The notes: generated from the sequence alone by a model not told the origin. A stretch of DNA of 7,805 bases from an uncultured Collinsella sp. (GCA_958431945.1 CAUASQ010000075.1:1-7805); one strand, 5' to 3'; shown: positions 1-6,324, numbered from the stretch's first letter. Numbers and translations: made by a program.

Positions 1-511
1 AGCGCTCCCACACGCCGCGTACCCCCAGGTTTTCCCAAACGTGCAGGTTGGTGTCGTCGTCGATCCAACCGCAGCGCGAATCGGGTGTATCGGGGCGAGC
101 GACGTCTTCCGTTCCCGCCGCACCCGCGGCACCGGCCATGATATCGCCCGGATAGCCAATCCAGTGCACACTGCCCAAGCGCACTATGGCACTCGCGGAC
201 CAGCGCTCAACCAGAGGCTCGCAACCTTCGTACCAGTCGCATTCAAAGCCATAGATAAGCTCGAGCTCCGGCGTGATCTGCGCGGCAAGCTTGCGGGCAT
301 CCTCAAAAGCCAGACGATGTGCCGGCAGGTCGCCCTCGACAACCTGCACCTCGCAGTTGGCATCCATGCTGGCGGGTAAGGTGAGGTGGTCGGTCGAGAC
401 CATGACGCGGCAACCGGCCGCAGCAGCGGCGCGAACGTTGTCCTCAAACGAGGCATGTCCGTCCGAAAACGAGGTGTGGGTGTGGCAATCGACCAGCGGG
501 CATGCGGGCAT
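1..511 (-). CDS. PHP-domain histidinol-phosphatase-like phosphoesterase (HisJ/HisK type), C-terminus cut by window edge
   Basis: The minus-strand frame from the ATG at 511 is open to the window edge and gives 170 residues; the rest lies outside. The start is supported by AAAGGAG at 523-517, five bases upstream. The N-terminus carries the PHP metal-binding signature DCHTHTSFSDG (residues 8-18, with H10, H12 and D17), followed by STDH (39-42), GFECDW (88-93, likely metal ligand E90) and LGSVHWI (112-118, H116). These match the first part of the PHP family that dephosphorylates histidinol phosphate in histidine synthesis. The later metal-binding motifs would be in the missing part. No other his gene is visible, so the exact substrate is uncertain, and a generic PHP phosphoesterase is the alternative. 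The gene is divergent from the LarC-like gene across a long intergenic region. Family membership is strong; substrate is inferred. Confidence 0.85.
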   Translation of the reverse strand, partial: MPACPLVDCHTHTSFSDGHASFEDNVRAAAAAGCRVMVSTDHLTLPASMDANCEVQVVEGDLPAHRLAFEDARKLAAQITPELELIYGFECDWYEGCEPLVERWSASAIVRLGSVHWIGYPGDIMAGAAGAAGTEDVARPDTPDSRCGWIDDDTNLHVWENLGVRGVWER

Positions 512-543
512 GGCGACTCCTTTGCATTTGGCGAATCCGCTCC

Positions 544-549
544 ATTGTA
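544..549 (-). promoter_or_regulatory. Probable -10 element for the leftward PHP gene
   Basis: On the minus strand this hexamer reads TACAAT, five of six matches to TATAAT. It would place the transcription start near 537 and give a leader of about 26 bases before the ATG at 511. No good -35 hexamer is visible at 16-18 bp spacing, so the promoter call is tentative. Confidence 0.4.
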
Positions 550-628
550 ATGTTGCAGCTCTCAACACGCCGCGCGCGCCGGAGCTCGAAATCGATTGGA
601 AAGGCTGCGCGGCCTCGCTTGCTCCAAT

Positions 629-689
629 ACATGTACATCAGCCTCCAAAAGCTGCAAATAATGACATGTTTGGAGGCTGATGTACATGT
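629..689. repeat. 21-bp perfect inverted repeat with 19-nt loop and overlapping 10-bp direct repeats
   Basis: The arms are 629-649 and 669-689, perfect complements of 21 bp, separated by 19 bases at 650-668. Each arm ends outward in ACATGT. ACATGTTTGG also occurs twice in direct orientation at 664-673 and 684-693, a 20-bp offset, so the right arm is flanked by two identical half-sites. No T-tract follows on either strand, so it does not look like a rho-independent terminator. It lies between two divergent genes, about 120 bases upstream of the PHP start and 140 upstream of larC2. It may be a paired operator for a dimeric regulator, a structured leader, or a small miniature element. Confidence 0.85.
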
Positions 690-716
690 TTGGCCGGGGC
701 GGTGGAGTGTCGGTTT

Positions 717-728
717 CTTGTCGACAAG
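717..728. promoter_or_regulatory. 12-bp perfect palindrome, possible operator
   Basis: CTTGTCGACAAG is a perfect palindrome. With one mismatched pair, its symmetry extends into flanking TTT and AAA, giving an overall TTTC...GGAAA shape. It sits about 100 bases upstream of the larC2-like start and is a plausible binding site for a dimeric regulator. The palindrome is seen; function is inferred. Confidence 0.35.
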
Positions 729-827
729 GAAAATCGCGCTCATCACGCGCCGTCACACTCGCGCAGCCTGCGATGTGCTAGCGTTTGGGTGAACAAAACG
801 AGCCCGCGCGGAAAGGATCCAGACCGT

Positions 828-1313
828 ATGCAATGCGATAGCACATCCCCGCTGTCTCGCGAGACTGATGCGCCCGAAACTATCGTCAAACTGGAGTGCG
901 ACATCGACGACGCGTCGCCCGAGGTGCTTGCCTACGCCGCCGACCGCCTGCGCGAGGCAGGTGCGCGCGAGGTGCACTGGCTGCCCCTCTACTGCAAAAA
1001 AGGCCGTCCCGGTTGGCAGCTGCAGGTGATCTGCTCGCATGAGGATATCGAGCGCCTGCAGACGATTATCTTTTTGGAAACCACGACCAACGCCGTTCGT
1101 TGCCAGGTGATGGAACGCGTTTGCCTGCCGCGCCGATTCGAGCAGGTGACAACGCCTTGGGGCGAGGTATCCGTTAAGGTGGCGACTCTGCCCGACGGCA
1201 GCGAGCGCGCGGCTCCCGAGTACGAGGATTGCGCCCGTCTTGCCCGCGAACATGACGTGCCGCTCCAACGCGTGATGCAGGCGGCTCAGAGCGCGGCGCT
1301 GCGATTCGAGTAA
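828..1313 (+). CDS. larC2: Stand-alone LarC C-terminal domain protein (LarC2, nickel-pincer cofactor synthesis)
   Basis: This 161-residue protein matches the C-terminal half of LarC (DUF111 family), the nickel insertase that completes the nickel-pincer nucleotide cofactor of lactate racemase-type enzymes. Visible family motifs are CDIDDASPE (24-32), KKGRPG (57-62), ETTTNAVR (84-91) and PEYEDCARLAR (130-140). The ATG at 828 was chosen because AAAGGA lies ten bases upstream and the domain begins about residue 19. A TTG at 690 would add 46 residues of non-conserved sequence. Full LarC is about 400 residues, and in Lactobacillus plantarum the gene is split into larC1 and larC2 joined by a programmed frameshift. 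Here nothing upstream resembles LarC1, so this is a genuine half-length gene or a relic. larA, larB and larE are not in the window. It lies 71 bases before the yfcE-like gene and may be cotranscribed. The domain call is strong; activity alone is uncertain. Confidence 0.85.
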   Translation: MQCDSTSPLSRETDAPETIVKLECDIDDASPEVLAYAADRLREAGAREVHWLPLYCKKGRPGWQLQVICSHEDIERLQTIIFLETTTNAVRCQVMERVCLPRRFEQVTTPWGEVSVKVATLPDGSERAAPEYEDCARLAREHDVPLQRVMQAAQSAALRFE

Positions 1314-1322
1314 CACGGTAAT

Positions 1323-1350
1323 GGGCTCCGCATCCGCCGGGCCCCGTTTT
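1323..1350 (+). terminator. Weak terminator or attenuator between larC2 and the yfcE-like gene
   Basis: An imperfect 9-bp stem (1323-1331 with 1336-1344, one G·U pair and one mismatch, loop ATCC) is followed by CGTTTT. The short T-run makes complete termination unlikely, and partial read-through into the downstream gene is plausible. Confidence 0.3.
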
Positions 1351-1384
1351 CAGCCCCATCAACTCCGCTTCGAAAGGACTCCCC

Positions 1385-1933
1385 ATGAAATACCTCATCG
1401 CTTCCGACATCCATGGCTCCGCATACTGGGCCGAGCGCCTGGTCGCCGCCATCGAGTCCGAGCGGCCCGACCGCATCGTGCTGCTGGGCGACCTGCTCTA
1501 CCACGGCCCGCGCAACGACCTGCCGCGCGACTACGCCCCCAAGCGCGTGATTCCGCTGCTCAACGCCCTGGCCGACCGCATCATCGCGGTGCGCGGCAAC
1601 TGTGACGCCGAGGTCGACCAGATGGTGCTCGACTTCCCCGTCATGGCCGACTACGCCACCCTGTTTGACGAGACCGGACGTGAACTGTTCCTGACGCACG
1701 GCCACGTCTTTGGCGCCGGCATGCATAACAGCGTTGACCACGCGCCCGCGCTGCCCGAGGGCTCCGCGCTCGTCTACGGCCACACGCACATCAAGGTTAA
1801 CGAGGAAAGCGCCGCGCACCCGGGCCTGTGGCTCTTCAACCCCGGCAGCGTGAGCATTCCCAAGGACGGTACGCACAGCTACGGCATCTACGAGGGCGGT
1901 GCGTTCCGTCACGTGATCATGGAGGAGGACTAA
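1385..1933 (+). CDS. yfcE: YfcE-family metallophosphodiesterase
   Basis: This 182-residue protein is the usual size for YfcE (about 184). It shows the calcineurin-like metallophosphoesterase motifs in order: SDIHG (7-11, D8 and H10), GDLLYHG (35-41, D36), GNCD (71-74, N72), THGH (104-107) and GHTH (132-135). These ligands form a di-metal centre; YfcE hydrolyses phosphodiester bonds of small model substrates in vitro, and its cellular substrate is not settled. NPGSVSIPKDG (152-162) is also typical of the family. The start is supported by AAAGGA at 1373-1378, six bases upstream. mazG begins two bases after the stop, and its ribosome binding site is inside the end of this gene, so the two are translationally linked. 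The protein is cytoplasmic with no signal peptide. Confidence 0.9.
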   Translation: MKYLIASDIHGSAYWAERLVAAIESERPDRIVLLGDLLYHGPRNDLPRDYAPKRVIPLLNALADRIIAVRGNCDAEVDQMVLDFPVMADYATLFDETGRELFLTHGHVFGAGMHNSVDHAPALPEGSALVYGHTHIKVNEESAAHPGLWLFNPGSVSIPKDGTHSYGIYEGGAFRHVIMEED

Positions 1934-1935
1934 CC

Positions 1936-2796
1936 ATGGCGCAGCACATGGCTCAGCAAAATGCCGAGGGCTCGCGCGATCTGTCCACGCTGGTCGACGC
2001 GTCGGCCGAGCTGCAGCATCTGGTGCAGACCATCTGGCGCCTGCGTCAGCCCGATGGCTGCCCGTGGGACCGCGAACAGACGCATCAGAGCATTGGCAAG
2101 AACATGATCGAGGAAGCCTACGAGGCGCTCGACTGCATCGAGGCCGATGATGCGGTGCACCTGCGCGAGGAGCTGGGCGACGTGCTCATGCAGGTAGTGT
2201 TGCATGCGCAGATCGCGGCGGACGCCGGCGAGTTTACGCTGGCCGACGTGGCGCGCGATATCGACGCCAAGCTCATTCGCCGTCATCCGCACGTGTTTGG
2301 TGATGCGGATGCCGACAACTCCGACGAGGTGCTCAAGATTTGGGACGAGGTCAAGCTTGCCGAGAAGGCTGCCAAGGACAAGGCCGTGGCAGCGGGCGAA
2401 GCTGCGCCCGAGGGCCTGCTCGACGGCGTGCCCACGCATCTGCCGGCGCTGATGCAGGCGCAGAAGGTGTCGCGCAAGGCGGCTGCCGTGGGCTTTGAGT
2501 GGGAGACGGTCCAGGATGTGTGGGACGAGGTCGCCGAGGAGCGTGCCGAGTTTGAGGCCGAGGCTCCCGGCTCGCCCGAGCGCGAGATGGAGTTTGGCGA
2601 CCTGCTCTTTGCCCTGGTCAACGTTGCGCGCAAGGAGGGAATCGACGCCGAGAGCGCCCTGCGTGCCAGCACGGCAAAGTTCCGCCGCCGCTGGGCCGCG
2701 ATGGAGCGGATGGCGGCCGACGTCCACGTGGATCTGGCCGAGCTTTCGACCCACGGCCTCAATGACCTCTGGGATGCCGCAAAGGCAGAGGAGTAA
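1936..2796 (+). CDS. mazG: Nucleoside triphosphate pyrophosphohydrolase MazG
   Basis: The protein has 286 residues, slightly longer than E. coli MazG (263), and contains two tandem MazG domains. The N-terminal domain has CPWDREQTH (42-50) then EEAYE (59-63) with EELGD (78-82), the EExxE...ExxD magnesium site. The C-terminal domain has GFEW (186-189), EVAEERAEFE (198-207) and EFGDLLFAL (219-227), giving the second ExxD, and ends with the KFRRRW motif (248-253). Both domains keep their acidic residues. MazG hydrolyses (d)NTPs to monophosphates and pyrophosphate; in E. coli it also lowers ppGpp during starvation, and in mycobacteria it removes oxidised nucleotides. The start at 1936 follows GGAGGAGG (1921-1928) inside the yfcE-like end. 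A linker of about 30 residues rich in Ala, Lys and Glu (140-160) separates the domains. It is the last gene of this unit before a strong terminator. Confidence 0.95.
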   Translation: MAQHMAQQNAEGSRDLSTLVDASAELQHLVQTIWRLRQPDGCPWDREQTHQSIGKNMIEEAYEALDCIEADDAVHLREELGDVLMQVVLHAQIAADAGEFTLADVARDIDAKLIRRHPHVFGDADADNSDEVLKIWDEVKLAEKAAKDKAVAAGEAAPEGLLDGVPTHLPALMQAQKVSRKAAAVGFEWETVQDVWDEVAEERAEFEAEAPGSPEREMEFGDLLFALVNVARKEGIDAESALRASTAKFRRRWAAMERMAADVHVDLAELSTHGLNDLWDAAKAEE

Positions 2797-2802
2797 GACT
2801 GC

Positions 2803-2846
2803 GGGAGCGACGGGACGGGCTTGTCCCGTCGCTCCCATTATTTTTA
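2803..2846 (+). terminator. Strong rho-independent terminator after mazG
   Basis: A perfect 14-bp GC-rich stem (2803-2816 with 2823-2836, loop GGGCTT) is followed by ATTATTTTTA. It starts seven bases after the mazG stop and insulates that unit from enolase. Confidence 0.93.
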
Positions 2847-2852
2847 AAAAGA

Positions 2853-2882
2853 TTGTATCCCTTGGCTAACTTAGGGCATAAT
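2853..2882 (+). promoter_or_regulatory. Probable enolase promoter
   Basis: CATAAT at 2877-2882 matches five of six -10 bases. TTGTAT at 2853-2858 is an acceptable -35 at 18-bp spacing (the TTG is kept). Transcription would start near 2889, giving a leader of about 95 bases. The segment is AT-rich relative to its surroundings and lies directly after the mazG terminator, which fits an independent enolase transcript. Confidence 0.55.
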
Positions 2883-2908
2883 GCAAAAAGTGCGATAAGG
2901 CTAACTTA
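2864..2908 (+). repeat. 10-bp direct repeat overlapping the enolase promoter, possible operator pair
   Basis: GGCTAACTTA occurs at 2864-2873 and again at 2899-2908, a 35-bp offset. The first copy lies in the -35/-10 spacer and the second just after the predicted start. Each resembles a half-site of the DtxR/IdeR iron box; the 19 bases at 2891-2909 match TTAGGTTAGGCTAACCTAA at 13 positions, and those at 2856-2874 at 11. The repeat is seen; an iron-regulator role is speculative. Confidence 0.5.
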
Positions 2909-2984
2909 TGAACCTGCGCGCCGCTGTAGCGTGCAAGCCGTGTCGCCAAGCATTCAACCCGTTTCCAAGTGAGAGGGAGACAAC

Positions 2985-4274
2985 ATGAGCGATATTTTGG
3001 ATGTCTACGGTCGCGAGGTGCTCGACAGCCGCGGCAACCCCACCGTCGAGGTCGAGGTCGTGCTCGAGGACGGCAGCTTCGGCCGCGCGATGGTGCCTTC
3101 GGGCGCTTCGACCGGCGCCTTTGAGGCATGTGAGCTGCGCGACGGCGACAAGGGCCGCTATCTGGGCAAGGGTGTCTCGCAGGCCGTCGAGCACGTCAAC
3201 AACGAGTGCGCCGATGCCGTCGTGGGCCTCGACGCCTTCGATCAGCGCGCCGTCGATGCCGCGCTAATCGCCGCGGACGGTACGCCCAACAAGACCAAGC
3301 TCGGCGCCAACGCCATTCTGGGCGTGTCGCTGGCCGTTGCCCGCGCCGCAGCCGAGTCGGCGGGCCTGTCGCTGTACCAGCACCTGGGCGGTGTCAACGC
3401 CCATCTGCTGCCCACGCCCATGATGAACATTCTCAACGGCGGCGTGCACGCCGACAACAACGTCGACTTCCAGGAGTTCATGATCATGCCGGTGGGCGCC
3501 CCGAGCTTTGCCGAGGGTCTGCGCTGGTGTGCCGAGGTCTATCACACCCTCAAGGGCGTGCTGCACGAGGCCGGCTTGGGCGGCGGCGTGGGCGACGAGG
3601 GCGGCTTTGCGCCCAACCTCAAGACCAATGCCGAGCCGTTCGAGTACATCACCAAGGCCGTCGAGAAGGCCGGCTTTAAGCCCGGCGTCGACTTCATGTA
3701 CGCCATGGATCCGGCCTCGACCGAGTTCTACAACGCCGAGACCGGCATGTACGAGCTCAAGGGCGAGGGCGTGGAGTACACGAGCGCCCAGATGGTCGAT
3801 TACTGGGAGAAGCTCGTTGACGCCTATCCCATCATCTCCATCGAGGACGGCATGGCCGAGGAGGACTGGGACGGCTGGGTTGAGCTCACCCGTCGCATTG
3901 GCAACAAGGTGCAGCTGGTAGGCGACGACCTGTTCGTCACCAACACCGAGCGCCTCAAGAAGGGCATCGAGCTGGGCGCCGCCAACGCGATTCTGGTCAA
4001 GGTCAACCAGATTGGCACGCTCACCGAGTCACTCGAGGCCATCGAAACCGCCAAGGAGGCCGGCTACGCCTGCATCGTGAGTCACCGCTCCGGCGAGACC
4101 GAGGACTCCACCATCGCCGACCTGGTCGTGGGCGTCAATGCCGGCCAGATCAAGTCGGGCGCCCCGTGCCGTAGCGACCGCATCGCCAAGTACAACCAGC
4201 TCATCCGCATCGAGGACGAGCTCGAGGGCAGCGCGCGCTACGCCGGCAAGGCCGCGTTCTACAACATTCGCTAG
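2985..4274 (+). CDS. eno: Enolase (phosphopyruvate hydratase)
   Basis: This 429-residue protein is full length for a bacterial enolase, the glycolytic enzyme that converts 2-phosphoglycerate to phosphoenolpyruvate. Visible motifs include SGASTGAFEA (39-48), GANAILGVSLAVA (107-119) and NGGVHADNN (151-159). Catalytic and magnesium residues align with E. coli by a shift of three or four: E164, the proton-donor E205 in GDEGGFAP, D242, E287 in SIEDGM, D314 in GDDLFVTN, the catalytic base K339 in LVKVNQIGT, and K390 in QIKSGAPCRS. The loop around D242 reads AMDPASTEFY rather than the common DVAASEFY, a mild variation. The start is supported by AGGGAG at 2974-2979. GC is high (41 of 60 bases at 3001-3060). 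The gene has its own promoter and terminator, so it is probably monocistronic. It is cytoplasmic; in many bacteria enolase is also found on the surface or in the RNA degradosome, which the sequence cannot show. Confidence 0.98.
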   Translation: MSDILDVYGREVLDSRGNPTVEVEVVLEDGSFGRAMVPSGASTGAFEACELRDGDKGRYLGKGVSQAVEHVNNECADAVVGLDAFDQRAVDAALIAADGTPNKTKLGANAILGVSLAVARAAAESAGLSLYQHLGGVNAHLLPTPMMNILNGGVHADNNVDFQEFMIMPVGAPSFAEGLRWCAEVYHTLKGVLHEAGLGGGVGDEGGFAPNLKTNAEPFEYITKAVEKAGFKPGVDFMYAMDPASTEFYNAETGMYELKGEGVEYTSAQMVDYWEKLVDAYPIISIEDGMAEEDWDGWVELTRRIGNKVQLVGDDLFVTNTERLKKGIELGAANAILVKVNQIGTLTESLEAIETAKEAGYACIVSHRSGETEDSTIADLVVGVNAGQIKSGAPCRSDRIAKYNQLIRIEDELEGSARYAGKAAFYNIR

Positions 4275-4347
4275 GCAAGCGGCGTGTGCGGGGGCGGGGC
4301 TGACTCGGATTCGCCTCGCTCCCGCCGGGCATTGTTGAGCACCATTG

Positions 4348-4379
4348 GGCGCTGGGCCATACGGCTCAGCGCCTTTTTT
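4348..4379 (+). terminator. Rho-independent terminator after enolase
   Basis: An 11-bp stem with one G·U pair (4348-4358 with 4363-4373, loop ATAC) is followed directly by six T residues (4374-4379). It lies 73 bases past the enolase stop. Confidence 0.92.
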
Positions 4380-4418
4380 ATGTCGAGCAAAGGCTGGCGA
4401 AGGCGGTGCGGGCACTCG

Positions 4419-4427
4419 TGCTATAAC
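4419..4427 (+). promoter_or_regulatory. Extended -10 promoter for the divIC-ppx unit
   Basis: TGCTATAAC contains the TGn extension and a five-of-six -10 hexamer (TATAAC, 4422-4427). No strong -35 is present at 17 bp, which is tolerated for extended -10 promoters. It follows the enolase terminator and precedes the divIC start by 43 bases. Confidence 0.55.
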
Positions 4428-4470
4428 TAAAAGACTTAGCGCAAACAAACCTCAACCGCACAAGGCGCAC

Positions 4471-5232
4471 ATGGATCAGATTTACGACAACAGGTACTAT
4501 TCCGCCGGTTCGCGTGAGCCGTCACCTCGCCGTGCGCATTCGGTGCAGCTTGGCGGGTCTGGTTATGCTGGCGCTGATCGCTCCAGGTATAGCTCGCCGG
4601 CGACTTCGCATCCCAATGCTCAGCCAAATAGTTCCTCGGATGGTCCGGTGCGCCCATCGCGTTCCAGGCATGCGTCGCGCCCTTCGACCCAGGCGTCCGG
4701 CGAGCCGCGCCGTCCCTCAAGCCGTTTTTCGGGCTCGGACTTTATGCATTACGCCAACGACAACGCGGTGGTCAAGGCAATTTACGACTTTACCCACGGT
4801 CCTCAGCGAGGGCTATTCATCGGCATCGTTGTGGCGCTGGCGCTTGTGAGCCTGTATTTCCCCGTGCGCGATCTGTACGTGGCAAAGCGTTCGAGCGATA
4901 TCTTGGCCAAGCAGGTCGAGATTCGCCAGCAATACAATGACGAGCTGCAAAAAAGCGTCGACAAGCTGCTCTCGGAGGAGGGTATCAAGGACGCGGCATC
5001 CGAGGACCTGGGCTTGGTGATGCCCGGCGAGAAGAGGATTGAAGTGCAGGGCCTGGACGACGATTCGGATGCCTCGTCGAGCAAAAAATCCTCAAACGCC
5101 AAGAAGGCCAGCGAAGTTGCCAAGGAAATCGAAGAAGTCGGTAAGGACGCGCCGTGGTACATCCAGGCGTTCGACATGCTGTTTGGGTTTAACGGCGTCG
5201 AGGGCCAGACGGTCGTGTCCAACGGCAAATAG
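4471..5232 (+). CDS. Septum formation initiator family protein (DivIC/FtsB-like)
   Basis: The ATG at 4471 gives 253 residues. An upstream in-frame start at 4345 would begin inside the enolase terminator and before the promoter, so it is rejected. A modest AAGG lies five bases upstream. Residues 1-90 are a Ser/Arg/Pro-rich, low-complexity cytoplasmic tail. One membrane helix follows (about 114-130, GLFIGIVVALALVSLYF), then a charged coiled coil (about 138-170) and the DivIC-like segment EDLGLVMPGE (178-187). A Ser/Lys/Glu-rich stretch (196-226) and a hydrophobic end complete it. This layout fits the DivIC/FtsB bitopic proteins that help assemble the FtsL/FtsQ septal complex, which are usually about 100 residues in E. 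coli but longer in actinobacteria. Its place between eno and ppx matches the actinobacterial ftsB position. ppx follows 20 bases later, probably on the same transcript. Confidence 0.82.
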   Translation: MDQIYDNRYYSAGSREPSPRRAHSVQLGGSGYAGADRSRYSSPATSHPNAQPNSSSDGPVRPSRSRHASRPSTQASGEPRRPSSRFSGSDFMHYANDNAVVKAIYDFTHGPQRGLFIGIVVALALVSLYFPVRDLYVAKRSSDILAKQVEIRQQYNDELQKSVDKLLSEEGIKDAASEDLGLVMPGEKRIEVQGLDDDSDASSSKKSSNAKKASEVAKEIEEVGKDAPWYIQAFDMLFGFNGVEGQTVVSNGK

Positions 5233-5252
5233 CGCCCGGAGGGGAGCCCGCA

Positions 5253-6254
5253 ATGGCAGATTGCAAACGCTATAAGGTAGCCGCGATCGACCTGGGAACG
5301 GTGTCGTCGCGACTGGTGTTGGCCCAGGTCGAGGGCGGGGCGATTGTGGAATCGTCCAAGCATACCGAGATTACCGACCTGGGCGAGGGCGTGGACGCGA
5401 CGGGTCGCTTTTGCGAGGCGGCTGTCAAGCGTGTGCTCGCTGCGTGTCGCATGTTTGTGGATGAGGCGCGCACCTTTGGGGCCGCGTGCGTCTGCACCAC
5501 CTGCACGAGCGCCGCGCGCGATGCATCCAATGCCGCACTGCTGCTGGACGGCCTGCGCGATCTGGGGCTTGAGCCGCAGGTGATTCCGGGCGAGGTCGAG
5601 GCGCGCCTGACGTTTTTTGGCGTGGCACACGACTTTGCCGGCGAGCGCATTATTGTCGCGGATTCGGGCGGCGGGTCCACGGAACTCGCGACGGGCGTCT
5701 ATGCACCGGAGCGCGGCGTCTTTGCGCTGGAGGGAACGCGCTCGCTGGACATCGGTTGTCGCCGCGTGACCGAGCGATTTTTCTCGGTGTTGCCGCCTGC
5801 GGACGGCGAGCTTGCTGCCGCTGCCGCGTGGGCAGGCGAACAGCTCGCCGCCTATTTTGAAGGCCTGCCCGGCGACTTTGAGCGCGCCGAACGCTTGGTC
5901 GCAGTGGGCGGCACGGTGACTACGCTGGTGGCTCTGGTCCACGAGCTGGAGCTGTATGATTCGAGCTTTGTGCACCTACGCGAGCTGTCTCTGGAGCAGG
6001 TCTCGGCCGCTATCGAGCGCATGTCCGCGCTGGATGTTGCGGGCATCGCCGCGTTACCGGGCGTGCAGCCCAAGCGCGCGGGCGTGATCTTGGCAGGTGC
6101 CGTGGTGATTCGCGAGCTTATGCGAGCCGGCGGCTACGACACGCTCACCGTAAGCGAGAACAGCCTGCTCGCCGGCATGGCCGCCACCATCAACGAAACC
6201 CTCGACGGCGCGAACCCCACCATCGGCTGGACTCCCAGCCTCAGCGCCCTCTAA
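5253..6254 (+). CDS. ppx: Ppx/GppA family phosphatase (exopolyphosphatase or pppGpp phosphohydrolase)
   Basis: This 333-residue protein is the short, single-module form of the family, with actin/hexokinase-like ATPase folds; E. coli Ppx (513 residues) has an extra C-terminal part. Motifs in order are AIDLGTVSSRL (11-21, phosphate 1, D13), TSAARDASN (85-93), PGEVEARLTFFGV (112-124, with E116 at the catalytic glutamate position), DSGGGSTEL (137-145, phosphate 2), VAVGGTVTTL (216-225, adenosine-like motif) and PGVQPKRAGVILAG (269-282). The family releases terminal phosphate from polyphosphate or converts pppGpp to ppGpp; which applies here cannot be told from sequence. The usual Asn in the first motif (DxGTNS) is Val16. 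The start follows GGAGGGGAG (5238-5246). It shares a transcript with the divIC-like gene. In many actinobacteria a DUF501 gene lies between them; here none does. Confidence 0.92.
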   Translation: MADCKRYKVAAIDLGTVSSRLVLAQVEGGAIVESSKHTEITDLGEGVDATGRFCEAAVKRVLAACRMFVDEARTFGAACVCTTCTSAARDASNAALLLDGLRDLGLEPQVIPGEVEARLTFFGVAHDFAGERIIVADSGGGSTELATGVYAPERGVFALEGTRSLDIGCRRVTERFFSVLPPADGELAAAAAWAGEQLAAYFEGLPGDFERAERLVAVGGTVTTLVALVHELELYDSSFVHLRELSLEQVSAAIERMSALDVAGIAALPGVQPKRAGVILAGAVVIRELMRAGGYDTLTVSENSLLAGMAATINETLDGANPTIGWTPSLSAL

Positions 6255-6257
6255 ATA

Positions 6258-6324
6258 AGTTGCGGTGAAATACGGACTAAAATCGCCCTTTCGGGCACCA
6301 AACAGTCCCTATTCCACCGCAACT
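6258..6324. repeat. Nested inverted repeat between convergent ppx and ATPase genes
   Basis: Outer arms at 6258-6278 and 6304-6324 match at 19 of 21 positions. A second small hairpin, GCCC TTTC GGGC (6285-6296), sits in the 25-base centre. The element starts four bases after the ppx stop. There is no long T-tract, although the centre has AAAA on one side, so it may act as a bidirectional terminator or be a dispersed REP/MITE-like intergenic element. The structure is directly visible; its mobility is inferred. Confidence 0.8.

Larger units (their letters stand above)
512..827. other. Divergent intergenic region between the PHP gene and the larC2-like gene
   Basis: No credible gene lies in these 316 bases. 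Short open frames here have no recognisable protein and no good ribosome binding site. What the region does hold is a probable -10 for the leftward PHP gene, a long inverted repeat with overlapping direct repeats (629-693) and a 12-bp palindrome (717-728). A rightward promoter must serve the larC2-like gene, but I see only weak candidates, such as a TGnTAGCGT-like sequence near 775-784. In-frame extension of larC2 upstream to a TTG at 690 is possible but unsupported. Confidence 0.6.

Noticed and set aside
690..827. N-terminal extension of the larC2-like protein from TTG at 690
   Set aside because: The extra 46 residues show no LarC similarity and have no ribosome binding site, while ATG at 828 has AAAGGA upstream and sits just before the conserved domain.
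1286..1912. 208-residue minus-strand open frame opposite the yfcE-like gene
   Set aside because: Antisense shadow of a gene with all metallophosphoesterase motifs on the plus strand.
1930..2838. 302-residue minus-strand open frame opposite mazG
   Set aside because: It mirrors the two MazG domains and runs through the terminator; no motif or ribosome binding site supports it.
4345..4470. Upstream start for the divIC-like gene
   Set aside because: Those codons lie in the enolase terminator and before the predicted promoter, and the encoded residues have no conserved pattern.
4803..5975. 390-residue minus-strand open frame opposite divIC and ppx
   Set aside because: It crosses two well-supported plus-strand genes, has no recognisable domain, and is explained by high-GC coding sequence leaving the complementary frame open.
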